From Candidatus Uabimicrobium amorphum (GTDB lineage: Bacteria > Planctomycetota > Uabimicrobiia > Uabimicrobiales > Uabimicrobiaceae): a stretch of DNA of 64,000 nucleotides. Made by a program: the position numbers and the translations under genes. How positions within the stretch are numbered: position 1 is the stretch's first letter; every line of letters starts with the position of its first letter. The stretch lies in NCBI RefSeq assembly GCF_009002475.1, contig NZ_AP019860.1, positions 9,439,001 through 9,503,000 of the forward strand, given 5' to 3'. The notes beneath the pieces are model-generated. The model did not search any database and had not been told where the DNA came from. It saw only the letters and a program-made list of their open reading frames with translations. This document shows positions 54,789 through 64,000 of the stretch, piece by piece.

Positions 54789-57700
54789 ATGAAGAATAAT
54801 GATATTGCCATTATTGGTATGAGTGTTTTGTTGCCAAAAATTTTCTCGATTCGCGATTTTTGGCAACACACAAAAACAGACAAAAACTTTTTTTGTCCCG
54901 TACCAACAGAACATTGGAACCACTTTCTTTACCAGGGAATTTGTCACGCCAATAACGGTGGTTTTCTCGATGAAATTGCCATGGATCTGGAGCAGTTTGG
55001 TCTCAAGGAACAACACATTCCATTTATCGATCCGCGGCAGTTATTGACGTTGGAGTGTGTCAGGTGCTGCTTCGAAGACGCTGGATATCATCATCGGGAT
55101 TTTGATCGTGAAAACACGTCAGTTATTCTAGCTTGTGGAAGTAATTCGGGGGCATTGCGTGCGAAATACGAGTTTAGCGCGCAGTTAGCGCAACACCAAA
55201 CTTTTTGCAAAAGTGAACTTCCCGAATGGAGCCAGCATTCGTACATTGGATCGTTGGACAACATTATTTCTGGACGTGTCGCGCATTGTTTTGGCTTGGA
55301 GGGAAAGAATTTCGTTGTCGATGCTTGTTGTGCCTCGGCAATGTCGGCAATTAGCATCGCGATTTCTGAGCTGCAAACAGGTCAAAGTTCTGTTGTTGTG
55401 ACCGGTGGTGTAGATACACTTACGGAATATGAGTACCTTGGACTCGATAAAACTGGTGTACTTTCGCATTCGGGAAACAGCAGAAGTTTTTCTAGTGATG
55501 CCGATGGGAGTGTGATTAGTGAAGGCGCCGCCATTTTACTTTTAAAACGCAAAGAAGATGCCATACGCGATGGGGACAGTATTCATGCGATTATCAAAGG
55601 ATTTGGTGCTTCTAGTAATGGCAAAAACAAATCATTGTCACTACCCTCTCCACAACATCAACTCAAGGCTCTGAATCGAGCGTATCAATTCTCAGGCGTT
55701 TCTCCGCAAGTCATAGAGTTCATCGAAGGGCATGGGAATGCCACAAAGATAGGTGATACCGCCGAAGCCGAAACGATTGTACAGTTTCTCGAAGACAACG
55801 ATGTTGAACACTGCGCTTTGAGTACATGCAAAGCAACACTAGGTCATACTAGGGCGATTGCCGGAGTTGTGGGGATCATCCGCACAACACTTGCCCTGAA
55901 ACACAAAGTGATACCTCTTCATGCGCAGCAGAAAAATATACTACCTGTGTTGCACAATGATCGCGTGCACCTTCCCGCTAAACCGCAACCGTGGCTTGGT
56001 AAGTATGAAAAGAGAAGTGCCGGTGTCAATGCCTTTGGTTTTGGAGGAACCAACTATCATGTTGTTCTTGAAGAGTATACGCCAAAAGATCCGGTATGCG
56101 GAGGGCAAGATTGGCCGTGGGAAATCTTACTGTTTGAATCACACACAACAGAAGATCTTGTAGATCAATTGCAGCGAATATCAACTGCGGATATGCGACT
56201 GGCAGAACATGCGTATCATTGTTGCATGAAGGTCACAGGAGAAAAGCCACTGCGATTGGCAATGCTTGCTAGTGATATTCACATGTTCGAAGAGTTGGTC
56301 CAAGTAACGCTTGACGCACTAACGCAAAACGATTCGCTTCCCCGAAATGTCTTTCTACAAAAGACCGAAGTCCGCAGACCCAAAATTGCCTTTTTATTTA
56401 ACGGACAAGGCTCCCAATGTTTACACATGGCGCGCGAAATGTTCATGTACCTGCCACAGTTTCAGTTTGCTGACAACGCTGCACAAAGAAATATTATGCA
56501 CCGTATCTTCGCAAATGGCGACTCTTCTGCTTCTACAATCCACAACACCGAAATTGCCCAACCTGCTCTAGCGATGATTCACCAGGGATATCATGCCTTG
56601 CTTCAGGACCTACAAATTAACCCTGATATTGCTGCTGGTCACAGTTTTGGGGAAATATCCGCCTTTTATTGTTCGGGGGCACTGACCGCGGAGCAACATT
56701 TTCAGATGAGTGTGGCTCGTGGGCAGGTAATGTCAGGCGACGGGGAAGGTGGCATGTTATCTGTTTTTGGCGAAATAGATCTAGTGGTGGACTGCATCAA
56801 AAACTTTTCCGATGTTGTGGTGGCCAACTACAACTGTCCGCAGCAAATTGTGCTATCAGGAAATATAAAAACACTAGAGAAAATTCACCACCAATTTCCC
56901 CAAAGTCAATTTATCAAAGTAAGTCACGCTTTTCATTCACCACAAATGCAGCAAGCGCAAACGGATTTTGCGAAGCACATTGAGGGATTCGATTTCAAAG
57001 AGCCGATCATACCTGTCTATACAAATACAACAGGGAAAGAGGTCCAGCGAGAGAACATGAAAACCACTGTTGTCGAACAGATCACATCACCCGTACTTTT
57101 CCATGATATGATTCAAAGAATGCATGATGAGGGAGTGGAGTTATTTTTAGAAATAGGACCGAAAAACGTTGTGCGTAATCTTGTCAAAAATATCGTTCCC
57201 CAAGCGTCGTCGATGGCGATAGATCCAAAAAACGGGGAAATACATGGGTTGCTGCAAACAATCGCGGAGTTGTATACACATGGAGTTGACATGCGTTTAG
57301 ATGCCCTTTTTACTGCGCGACATCTCGATTTGTCCGAAGGAAAAACTTTGTCGTCGGAAAATATATGGTGGGTCAACGGAGTGAGGGCAAGAAAAGAAAA
57401 GATGAGTAAAGAACCGTCGCAATCGCTTCGGCAAATTCATCAATATTTTTCATCTTTACACAAAGAGGAAGACGAGCATAGACAGCCGATTTTTCACACG
57501 AGGAATGATATGAATGAAAAAGGGATAAATGAAAAAGATGATGTGATGTTGTCGTACCAAGAAACCATGCGTAAATTTTTAGAAACCCAACAACAAATCA
57601 TGTCTTTATATCTAACAGAGGGTGGTAACGCATCGCTCTCTTTGCCACAAAATATTTCCACTGCCGTTTCTCCGCCACAGTTCGGTGAAAATACAGGCAC

Positions 57701-58289
57701 AAGGCTTGGAGAATCGCGCGAAAAGATTAGTGAAGAGCCGCATGGGAAAATGAAATCGATGGAAAAAGTAACTCAAGAAATACATGAAGCCTACGACGAG
57801 AACGTCGAAAAGGCTTTTTTGCAAGTTGTGGCGCAAAAAACGGGATACCCTGTGGCGTCTTTGAGCTTACAACATATGATTGCCGAGGATTTGGGGATTG
57901 ACTCTATTAAACGCGTCGAAATTTTTGAGGCATTGAAAGAAAAATTTGTCATTGTCGAAGAACAAAGTGGCTTTTCCGCAGTGACTCTAAAAGATATTTT
58001 TGATACGATACAAAAAAATAATGGTGAACATGTTGCAGCAAAAGACACCGATACGAGAACAACTATTATCGAAATTATTGCGGAATTGACAGGATACCCT
58101 CAATACTCTATACAAGAAAATCACATGCTTGCAGAAGAGTTAGGGATTGACTCGATTAAGCGCATGGAAATTTTTGATGCCTTAAAACAACGTTTTACTG
58201 TAGACGATGAAATTACCCACACCCTTCTCACGGCAAGTAGTGTCAACGACATTGCGAAAATTTTAAGCGCAAACACAAAAAAAAAATAA
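54789..58289 (+). CDS. PUFA-synthase-like polyketide synthase: KS-AT-ACP-ACP
   Basis: 1166 residues; ATG 54789 abuts the TAA of the thioredoxin-type gene. Ketosynthase about 1-435 with Cys181 (DACCASA), His in EGHGNATKIGD (canonical EAHGTGT altered) and LGHTRAIAG; acyltransferase about 535-830 with Ser619 (GHSFGE); a charged, Gln-rich linker; two carrier domains with Ser1039 (LGIDSIKRVEI) and Ser1122 (LGIDSIKRMEI). That carrier signature is the one of PUFA synthases, so this is a second, smaller PUFA-like secondary-lipid synthase rather than a modular PKS. Its KR is the next gene and its DH lies in the one after. Product unknown. Confidence 0.92.
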   Translation: MKNNDIAIIGMSVLLPKIFSIRDFWQHTKTDKNFFCPVPTEHWNHFLYQGICHANNGGFLDEIAMDLEQFGLKEQHIPFIDPRQLLTLECVRCCFEDAGYHHRDFDRENTSVILACGSNSGALRAKYEFSAQLAQHQTFCKSELPEWSQHSYIGSLDNIISGRVAHCFGLEGKNFVVDACCASAMSAISIAISELQTGQSSVVVTGGVDTLTEYEYLGLDKTGVLSHSGNSRSFSSDADGSVISEGAAILLLKRKEDAIRDGDSIHAIIKGFGASSNGKNKSLSLPSPQHQLKALNRAYQFSGVSPQVIEFIEGHGNATKIGDTAEAETIVQFLEDNDVEHCALSTCKATLGHTRAIAGVVGIIRTTLALKHKVIPLHAQQKNILPVLHNDRVHLPAKPQPWLGKYEKRSAGVNAFGFGGTNYHVVLEEYTPKDPVCGGQDWPWEILLFESHTTEDLVDQLQRISTADMRLAEHAYHCCMKVTGEKPLRLAMLASDIHMFEELVQVTLDALTQNDSLPRNVFLQKTEVRRPKIAFLFNGQGSQCLHMAREMFMYLPQFQFADNAAQRNIMHRIFANGDSSASTIHNTEIAQPALAMIHQGYHALLQDLQINPDIAAGHSFGEISAFYCSGALTAEQHFQMSVARGQVMSGDGEGGMLSVFGEIDLVVDCIKNFSDVVVANYNCPQQIVLSGNIKTLEKIHHQFPQSQFIKVSHAFHSPQMQQAQTDFAKHIEGFDFKEPIIPVYTNTTGKEVQRENMKTTVVEQITSPVLFHDMIQRMHDEGVELFLEIGPKNVVRNLVKNIVPQASSMAIDPKNGEIHGLLQTIAELYTHGVDMRLDALFTARHLDLSEGKTLSSENIWWVNGVRARKEKMSKEPSQSLRQIHQYFSSLHKEEDEHRQPIFHTRNDMNEKGINEKDDVMLSYQETMRKFLETQQQIMSLYLTEGGNASLSLPQNISTAVSPPQFGENTGTRLGESREKISEEPHGKMKSMEKVTQEIHEAYDENVEKAFLQVVAQKTGYPVASLSLQHMIAEDLGIDSIKRVEIFEALKEKFVIVEEQSGFSAVTLKDIFDTIQKNNGEHVAAKDTDTRTTIIEIIAELTGYPQYSIQENHMLAEELGIDSIKRMEIFDALKQRFTVDDEITHTLLTASSVNDIAKILSANTKKK

Positions 58290-58297
58290 GTAGACAG

Positions 58298-59686
58298 TTG
58301 AGCTGCTTGGTTCGCGCGCCGCAGATGACTTCTCCCCATAAAGATTTGCCGAAAGGAATTTTTATATTTGTAGGGGAGAACGATGCCTTGTTGACAACAC
58401 TGGCGGAAAAAATTCGTACTCTTGGACAAGAGCACATTTTTATGGATTGTGCGACACCCGTGGAAAATATCAAGGTGAATGATGAAGTCGCTGGAGTGTT
58501 TTACTTTTGCAAAGAGCCATGTGCGCAAAGCAGTCAATACGTATTTTCCCTATTAAAGCATTTGCAAAATCAATTCGTTCCCCACGCGATTATTTGCCAT
58601 TTTTCCTGTGGTGGTCGCGTTTTCTCTCTGATTGACAAAAGTAATGTGTTTCATAGTGCAGAGACGGGTATTGTGAAGACCTTTGCGTTAGAGAATCCCG
58701 GTTTACAAGTGAAGAGCATCGATATAAGAGACCTGAACAATATGCCCGATGTCGATGTGTTGTGGAAAGAAATTTTGAGTGAGGACAATTTAGTGGAAGT
58801 GGGGTATGACCAAAATGAGCGCTATGTAATCGAAGCAAACTGTGTTCCTTATGAGGGAAATCCTCGTGATTTACCACAACCAAAAACGATACTGGCGATA
58901 GGAGGTCTTCGCGGTATTACCGCTGAAATCCTTCAATCACTTGTCTCTGCGCAGGATCATCTCATTGTCGTTGGGAAATCTCCGATTGTTGAGGATACGT
59001 TTGTTGATGTCAAAGATGAAAGAGAACTTTTTCGATTGATTCAAGAACGCGAACAACAGCTTTCTCCTGTCGTTATTAATGAACAAGTAAAAGAAATATT
59101 ACTCCATCGAGAAAGAACGCGGGTTTTATCTACACTAAAAGATATGTGTGCGAAGGTGAGCTACTACAGCGTGGATGTTACAAATGACTCTGTTTTTGGT
59201 CCCATTCTCGACGCCATTGATATGGAGTACCCCAAAATCGATATTGTTATTCATGGGGCGGGTGTTATTCGCGACAACCTTATTGTAAATAAAAGTGAGC
59301 GAGAATTTGCTGAGGTTTTCGATACAAAAGTGAGGAGTTTATTTACTCTTGATAAACATTTGTCACTGAAAAACATACCGTACGTTGTTCTATTTTCTTC
59401 ATTAGCGGCGCGTTTCGGTAACATCGGCCAAGTTGATTATGTCGCGGCAAATGAAGTGATGAATGCTTTTGCTCACGAATTAGATCGTAAAAGTGCCGGT
59501 CGCGTGATTTCTTTTAATTGGGGTCCATGGTCGCAAATCGGTATGGCGGCACGTTTGGAGAAAAATTTCCGCGATAAAAAAATATACGTGATTTCGCCAC
59601 AACAAGGTTGTGATATTTTTTTACGAGAACTACATTGTGGACAAAAGGGAGATGTTGAGGTTTTCGTCGGAGAAGGCCATGAGTAA
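58298..59686 (+). CDS. Stand-alone PKS ketoreductase (PfaA-KR-like)
   Basis: About 462 residues if started at TTG 58298, 453 from ATG 58325; neither has a clear ribosome site. Residues about 15-190 form a pseudo-Rossmann half, and about 200-450 the active short-chain reductase: GGLRGITAEI, VIHGAGVIRDNLIV, LFSSLAARFGNIGQ and the catalytic Tyr (VDYVAANEV, residue 381 from the TTG). The pattern closely follows the KR of PfaA (GGARGVTAE, QLDYAVANEV), as though this domain had been cut out of a PfaA-type protein. It overlaps the next gene by 8 bases. Confidence 0.9.
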   Translation: MSCLVRAPQMTSPHKDLPKGIFIFVGENDALLTTLAEKIRTLGQEHIFMDCATPVENIKVNDEVAGVFYFCKEPCAQSSQYVFSLLKHLQNQFVPHAIICHFSCGGRVFSLIDKSNVFHSAETGIVKTFALENPGLQVKSIDIRDLNNMPDVDVLWKEILSEDNLVEVGYDQNERYVIEANCVPYEGNPRDLPQPKTILAIGGLRGITAEILQSLVSAQDHLIVVGKSPIVEDTFVDVKDERELFRLIQEREQQLSPVVINEQVKEILLHRERTRVLSTLKDMCAKVSYYSVDVTNDSVFGPILDAIDMEYPKIDIVIHGAGVIRDNLIVNKSEREFAEVFDTKVRSLFTLDKHLSLKNIPYVVLFSSLAARFGNIGQVDYVAANEVMNAFAHELDRKSAGRVISFNWGPWSQIGMAARLEKNFRDKKIYVISPQQGCDIFLRELHCGQKGDVEVFVGEGHE

Positions 59687-62600
59687 AAAAACGGCAATTA
59701 TTGGCATGTCTGCTCTTTTTCCCCAGGCGAGAAACTTACAACAATTTTGGCAAAATATTCTAGAGAAGAGATACTGCATTACCGAAAAAAAGGAATGGGA
59801 AAAACACCATTTCGATCCTTCGCGACAGCAAAAAAACAAAATTTATAACCTCAAAGGTGGTTTCCTAGATGATCTAAAAACATTCTCTCCTATTGACTTT
59901 GGGGTTGTACCGAAATCTATTGATGGAGCTGATCCTGGACATTTTTTATCGTTGCACATGGCCAATGAAGCGATCAAAGATTCAGGGTACCACAATTGCC
60001 TTCCTCGGCGCACTGGCGTTATTATTGGGGCTAGCTTTTCTTCGCATCGCGGTATGGGAAGCTTGATGCAGCATGGACTCTTTGTGAAGCAAATGCTACA
60101 AAATGTGACGGTGCTTTTTCCTGGCTTATCTACAGAGCAGTTAGCGCAAATAGAGAAAAAAATTACCACGCATTTGCCACAACTAACACCGGACTCCGTC
60201 CCTGGCTCTGTGCACAATTTGTACGCGGGGCGTATTGCGAATCACTTTGGGCTAGAAGGACCCAACTATGTGGTGGATGCTGCATGTGCCTCTTCGGCGA
60301 TTGCCATAAAGAACGCGATTTATGAATTAAATGATCAACAGTGTGAAGTAATGGTTGTCGGCGGAGTTAGTGCGACTATTGATTTTATGTTTTCTTTACT
60401 ATTCTCTCTAATTGGTGCGCTGTCTCCTGATGAAATGAGACCTTTCGACGCTCGTGCCAACGGGATATTGTTGGGAGAAGGGCTGGGGTTTATTGTTCTC
60501 AAGCCTTATGAAAAAGCGGTCGCAGATAACGATCGCATTTATGCTGTGATTCGCGGCGTTGGTTGTTCTAGCGATGGCAAATCAAAGGGACTTTTTGTTC
60601 CGAACGTTCAAGGGGAAAAGCGCGCTATATTACAGGCATACGAACCAACGCAAGTTTCACCACGAAGCGTGTCTCTGATCGAGGCCCATGGAACAGGCAC
60701 AGCGCTTGGTGACCCTACAGAAATTACAGCACTAACAGAAGTGTACGGCAAGCGAACAACTTTTTCTCCTTCGTGTGCCATTGGAAGTATTAAATCAATG
60801 ATTGCCCATCCTTTGGCCGCTGCGGGAATTGCAGGTGTCATCAAAATGGCTCTATCTCTCTATCATAAAATTTTGCCCGCTTCTATTTGCGGGCAGGTAA
60901 ACCCTAAGTTGCAATTGGATACAACGCCTTTTTATGTAAATACCACCAGCAAAATGTGGATACATCCCCAGCAACAACCACGACGCGCTGGAGTAAATAT
61001 TTTCGGCTTCGGGGGAATAAATGCACATGTTTTTCTTGAAGAGAATACTCCTGAAGACCCTGAGGATCCGTTACACGCCAATCGTAAATGTGAAATTTTT
61101 GTTTTTAGTGAGGATTCCAAAAGCAAATTAATCGCGATTTTGCAAAAATATTTGCACGATGATCGCTTCTTACAGCTTAGTTTGGATCTCGTTTCTAAGA
61201 AAGTACGGAAACATCGGCTTGCAATTGTGGCATCGAACACAGAAGAATTACATCAAAAGCTAAGTTTAGCGATAGATAAGCTAAAAAGCACGAAGTGTTT
61301 GTGGCAAACGGTGGATGGGGTCTTTTATAATTCACAAAAAATAAAGGGGAAAACTGCGTTTGTGTTTCCCGGCCAAACGTCGGGGAGTGCAAATATGTTT
61401 GGTGAGTTGGGTTTGCATTTTCCTGTGGTGAGAAAATGGTTTGATTTTTTAAGTTCACTGGATGGTGGCGCGTTGCTTTCACAGGTAATATTTCCATGCG
61501 AAAATAGCATGAATCATCAACAAAAAAAAGTACAACATCAATTGCTAAATGACAGTCGTACGAAGATCCAAAGTGTTTTTGGTGCATCGCTGGCAATGTG
61601 GCAAATATTAAAATCTTTGTGCATTACATGTGATGGCGTGATTGGATATAGTAGTGGACAGTATGCCGCTCTTGTTGCTGCCGGAGCTTGCGATATTCAT
61701 TATCATCAAAAAACGGGAATTGATTTTCTCAATGATGTGCCACTCACTACTTGTTCCACAGAGGGGAAGTTTTTAATTGTTACCGCACATGCCAACGACG
61801 ACGGCGTTCAAAAAGTATTGCTTTGTTATCAAGATCAAATGTGTTTGGCGATGGACAATTGTACAAACCAAATCGTACTGTTTGTGCAACAGCAAATCAT
61901 TGAAGACGTAAAAAAGACTCTAGATAAAGAAAGTTTGCCCTACTTGGTTCTAGACATTTCTGCGCCTATTCATACGAAGTGGTATCAATTTCAACATAAT
62001 TATCCTCGTGTAAAGGAATACAATACACCTCTGTATTCTTGTTGTTCTGGTGATTTGGTTGCCAATGAACCTCAAAAAATCTTGGAGACAATGATCAAAG
62101 AGTGGTCGACAACGGTTCGATTTCGCGAGACAATTGAAAACATGTATCGCGATGGATATCGTACCTTTATTGAAGTTGGCCCCGGGAATTATGCGGCATC
62201 TTTTATCCGCAACACTCTGGCGCAAAAAACAGATGTGCAGGTTGTGGCAACTAATTCTCCTCACCAAAGTGATCTGTGGCAGTTGTTAAATACGTTGGCA
62301 AAACTATACACCACAGGTATTCCTATAGATTTTACCTCTTTGTTTCGTCGTCAATGGGAAAATAGCAAAACGAATGGTGTGGTTCTAGACAATTCCTTAC
62401 CATTTGTTGAGCTATCCGAAGCTGATCAACTTCGAGAATGGAATACGCCGCAGAATAAGGGGGTGTGCGAGACAAAAAAACATCACGATATTTTTGACGA
62501 AAAGTGGCCTCTTCTAGAAAAGATCGTTCATAAGAGTAAGACGCGTTATGTTTTCTCGCGCCTTTTTTCACCTGATGTTGACACTTTTCTCTATGACCAC

Positions 62601-63887
62601 ACTTTCAGTGGGCGTGCTTCGGTTTATTGTGAGATAAAAAATCTACCTGTTTTTCCATTGGCAGTAGCTCTGGAGATGATTGTTGAGGCTTCTGTTTACT
62701 ATGTCGGAGGAGGTTTTTCTGTCGCGGAGTTGGTAAATGTCTACGCGAAAAAATGGATGTTTTTCGAATCACAGAAGACCATTTATGTTCAGGTAGAGCA
62801 AGTTTCGCAACAAGAGACGTCTGTTGTGGTTCACGCACGTATATTTGAGGGATCTCTCGATCATTTACGTGTGGAAGCCGACGTCGTTTTAAAAGAGACT
62901 CTTGAAAAAAAAAGTTATTGTTTTACAGAACAAAAATTTTGTACTACTGGAAATATATATATCGATGAATCCCAGCCGTGTTTTCGTATCCCTGGAATTC
63001 CGCAAGGTAAGTCTTTTCATCGTATAAACAGTTTGGCTTCTGTTACTACGCAACATGTGAATGCGAAATTGAAAAAAAGACAGGATTGTTTTTTTCATAA
63101 GAATTGTGATCATTGGCAATTGGACATAACCGCTCTGGATTCGTGCTTTTCTTCTGGAGTATTATGGGCGATGCATTGTGGATTTGAAAATCTTTTTTTT
63201 CCGATAAAAGTGGATAAAATTTCTTTTTTTGATATAGCGGCGCAACATGATTTGCAGTGCCAAACACAATATCGTCCTTCGCCAGAAATGAAATGTGGTT
63301 TTTTCGATGAAAATGGAATTCAACTTTACCAAAAAGATATAGCGAATTTGCACCACAGTAGTAGTTATTTTCGCATAAATTTACTACCTATGCACTCGAC
63401 CTTAAAGTACCACAGTAAAGTTGTGTCAGCAACGGAAGTTTATGCGGAAATAGAAGGGGCTTTGTACTTTGCAGGTACACCTCTACCTCTTTATCGCTTT
63501 TTTTGTTATCCACACCTTGTGACCCTCAGTGAAACAGTATCTAAAAACTGCTGCCGCATATCACTAAGCTTTATTGATTATATTTGCCATACACTCTCAG
63601 ATTTTGATCGCAAACGTTTTTTGCATTTGATTCTGGCTCCGCAAGAGTTTGACGACAGAGATGAGTTGCATTGTGCGAAATTAATTTTGGCAAAAGATAT
63701 AATTCGTGTGTGGGGAAAAGCAAAGTTTCTATTACACTTATCTCCGAGGGATATCGATACCCACACAAATCATCAACAGTTGTGGGGATATTGCCGTTAT
63801 TTGCCGCAGTTTCTTTTTCGAATTTCTTTTGAGCAAAAACAAAAGCACCTCTATGCATACATAGAGATTAAATCCAGAGGTAAGTAA
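59679..63887 (+). CDS. PUFA-synthase-like polyketide synthase: KS-AT-DH
   Basis: About 1402 residues from ATG 59679 (MSKKTAIIGM), behind AGAAGG and overlapping the KR gene by 8 bases; the frame is open to 59610 but inside that gene. Ketosynthase about 1-440 with Cys203 (DAACASS), AHGTGT and the KSMIAHPLAAAG segment, in which Ala stands where PfaA has Gly (IGH). Acyltransferase about 560-850 with Ser658 in GYSSGQ (usual GHSxG altered). A double-hot-dog dehydratase fills about 950-1290 with His974 (YDHTFSG) and Asp1154 (LDSCFSS; the usual Gln partner is Ser). The last 110 or so residues look like a further hot-dog half or docking end. It has no carrier domain and must work with the two ACPs of the gene at 54789. 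Confidence 0.88.
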   Translation: MSKKTAIIGMSALFPQARNLQQFWQNILEKRYCITEKKEWEKHHFDPSRQQKNKIYNLKGGFLDDLKTFSPIDFGVVPKSIDGADPGHFLSLHMANEAIKDSGYHNCLPRRTGVIIGASFSSHRGMGSLMQHGLFVKQMLQNVTVLFPGLSTEQLAQIEKKITTHLPQLTPDSVPGSVHNLYAGRIANHFGLEGPNYVVDAACASSAIAIKNAIYELNDQQCEVMVVGGVSATIDFMFSLLFSLIGALSPDEMRPFDARANGILLGEGLGFIVLKPYEKAVADNDRIYAVIRGVGCSSDGKSKGLFVPNVQGEKRAILQAYEPTQVSPRSVSLIEAHGTGTALGDPTEITALTEVYGKRTTFSPSCAIGSIKSMIAHPLAAAGIAGVIKMALSLYHKILPASICGQVNPKLQLDTTPFYVNTTSKMWIHPQQQPRRAGVNIFGFGGINAHVFLEENTPEDPEDPLHANRKCEIFVFSEDSKSKLIAILQKYLHDDRFLQLSLDLVSKKVRKHRLAIVASNTEELHQKLSLAIDKLKSTKCLWQTVDGVFYNSQKIKGKTAFVFPGQTSGSANMFGELGLHFPVVRKWFDFLSSLDGGALLSQVIFPCENSMNHQQKKVQHQLLNDSRTKIQSVFGASLAMWQILKSLCITCDGVIGYSSGQYAALVAAGACDIHYHQKTGIDFLNDVPLTTCSTEGKFLIVTAHANDDGVQKVLLCYQDQMCLAMDNCTNQIVLFVQQQIIEDVKKTLDKESLPYLVLDISAPIHTKWYQFQHNYPRVKEYNTPLYSCCSGDLVANEPQKILETMIKEWSTTVRFRETIENMYRDGYRTFIEVGPGNYAASFIRNTLAQKTDVQVVATNSPHQSDLWQLLNTLAKLYTTGIPIDFTSLFRRQWENSKTNGVVLDNSLPFVELSEADQLREWNTPQNKGVCETKKHHDIFDEKWPLLEKIVHKSKTRYVFSRLFSPDVDTFLYDHTFSGRASVYCEIKNLPVFPLAVALEMIVEASVYYVGGGFSVAELVNVYAKKWMFFESQKTIYVQVEQVSQQETSVVVHARIFEGSLDHLRVEADVVLKETLEKKSYCFTEQKFCTTGNIYIDESQPCFRIPGIPQGKSFHRINSLASVTTQHVNAKLKKRQDCFFHKNCDHWQLDITALDSCFSSGVLWAMHCGFENLFFPIKVDKISFFDIAAQHDLQCQTQYRPSPEMKCGFFDENGIQLYQKDIANLHHSSSYFRINLLPMHSTLKYHSKVVSATEVYAEIEGALYFAGTPLPLYRFFCYPHLVTLSETVSKNCCRISLSFIDYICHTLSDFDRKRFLHLILAPQEFDDRDELHCAKLILAKDIIRVWGKAKFLLHLSPRDIDTHTNHQQLWGYCRYLPQFLFRISFEQKQKHLYAYIEIKSRGK

Positions 63888-64000
63888 CATATTGACTAAC
63901 GAAGTAAATTATCTTATTCTATAGCACATCACAGCCAAAGTTTTCTTTGGTTACGACTCCTATAATCAGTAATTTGTGGTATTTTAATTTAGAGATGGAT
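63888..64000 (+). other. Window end, small hairpin
   Basis: CCAAAG (63935-63940) / CTTTGG (63945-63950) with a TTTT loop, no strong T-run. No gene start is visible before the edge, so it is unclear whether the operon goes on. Confidence 0.4.

Noticed and set aside
54789..63887. Modular type I PKS or siderophore/antibiotic cluster
   Set aside because: The tandem LGIDSIKR-type carriers, PfaA-like KR and lack of NRPS, thioesterase or tailoring genes fit an iterative PUFA-like lipid synthase.
1..64000. tRNA, rRNA, insertion sequences, prophage
   Set aside because: No cloverleaf, ribosomal RNA stretch, transposase or phage gene was recognised on either strand.

Overview
The window (about 40% GC by eye) comes from a Gram-negative bacterium. 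It carries an outer-membrane porin end, several lipoproteins, two large Ser/Thr kinases with TPR tails, and FG-GAP/UnbV (CRTAC1-type) proteins. That mix, with a large secondary-lipid synthase, suggests a Planctomycetota-like lineage, possibly of the Uabimicrobium kind. The taxonomy is inference. I see no rRNA, tRNA, CRISPR array or transposase gene.

Layout. 1-18.7 kb holds mostly ordinary genes: porin end and PstS-like lipoprotein, kinase-TPR protein, psuG, lipoprotein, gamma-glutamyltranspeptidase, two exported or unknown proteins, an acidic winged-helix-like protein, then a Ski2-like helicase / STAS-GAF / TIM-barrel operon and a divergent XRE regulator. 18.7-22.2 kb holds a membrane protein and a leftward tetR-FMO pair. 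22.9-43.1 kb is one very tight operon: pfaA - pfaC - oleA - oleB - oleC - oleD - pfaD, closed by a strong intrinsic terminator. 43.3-47.7 kb holds a second kinase-TPR gene and a leftward FG-GAP/UnbV gene. 47.9-54.8 kb is a tandem array of TM - FG-GAP - UnbV - thioredoxin genes. 54.8-63.9 kb is a second PUFA-synthase-like set (KS-AT-ACP-ACP; KR; KS-AT-DH), whose first gene starts directly after the stop of the last array gene.

How it may work. PfaA, PfaC and PfaD together carry every activity of a PUFA-type iterative synthase (KS, CLF, MAT, AT, six ACPs, KR, DHs, ER). No glycerol acyltransferase or thioesterase is visible. In its place the operon holds the four enzymes of long-chain olefin synthesis: OleA joins two acyl chains head to head, OleD reduces, OleC makes a beta-lactone, and OleB decarboxylates it. 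The simplest reading is a single locus that makes long polyunsaturated hydrocarbons. Three near-identical 17-bp dyads spaced 41 and 30 bp lie upstream of pfaA.

The second highlight is the FG-GAP/thioredoxin array. Two paralogues carry an in-frame TGA at the same place. In both, it sits in a 47-bp block identical between the copies, is followed at the right distance by a hairpin with a G-first loop, and continues in frame for about 350 further codons. TGA is an ordinary stop elsewhere in the window, so these look like undescribed selenoproteins. Two apparent frameshifts in the array sit at A7 runs and both need one extra A, which points to homopolymer miscalls or slippage.
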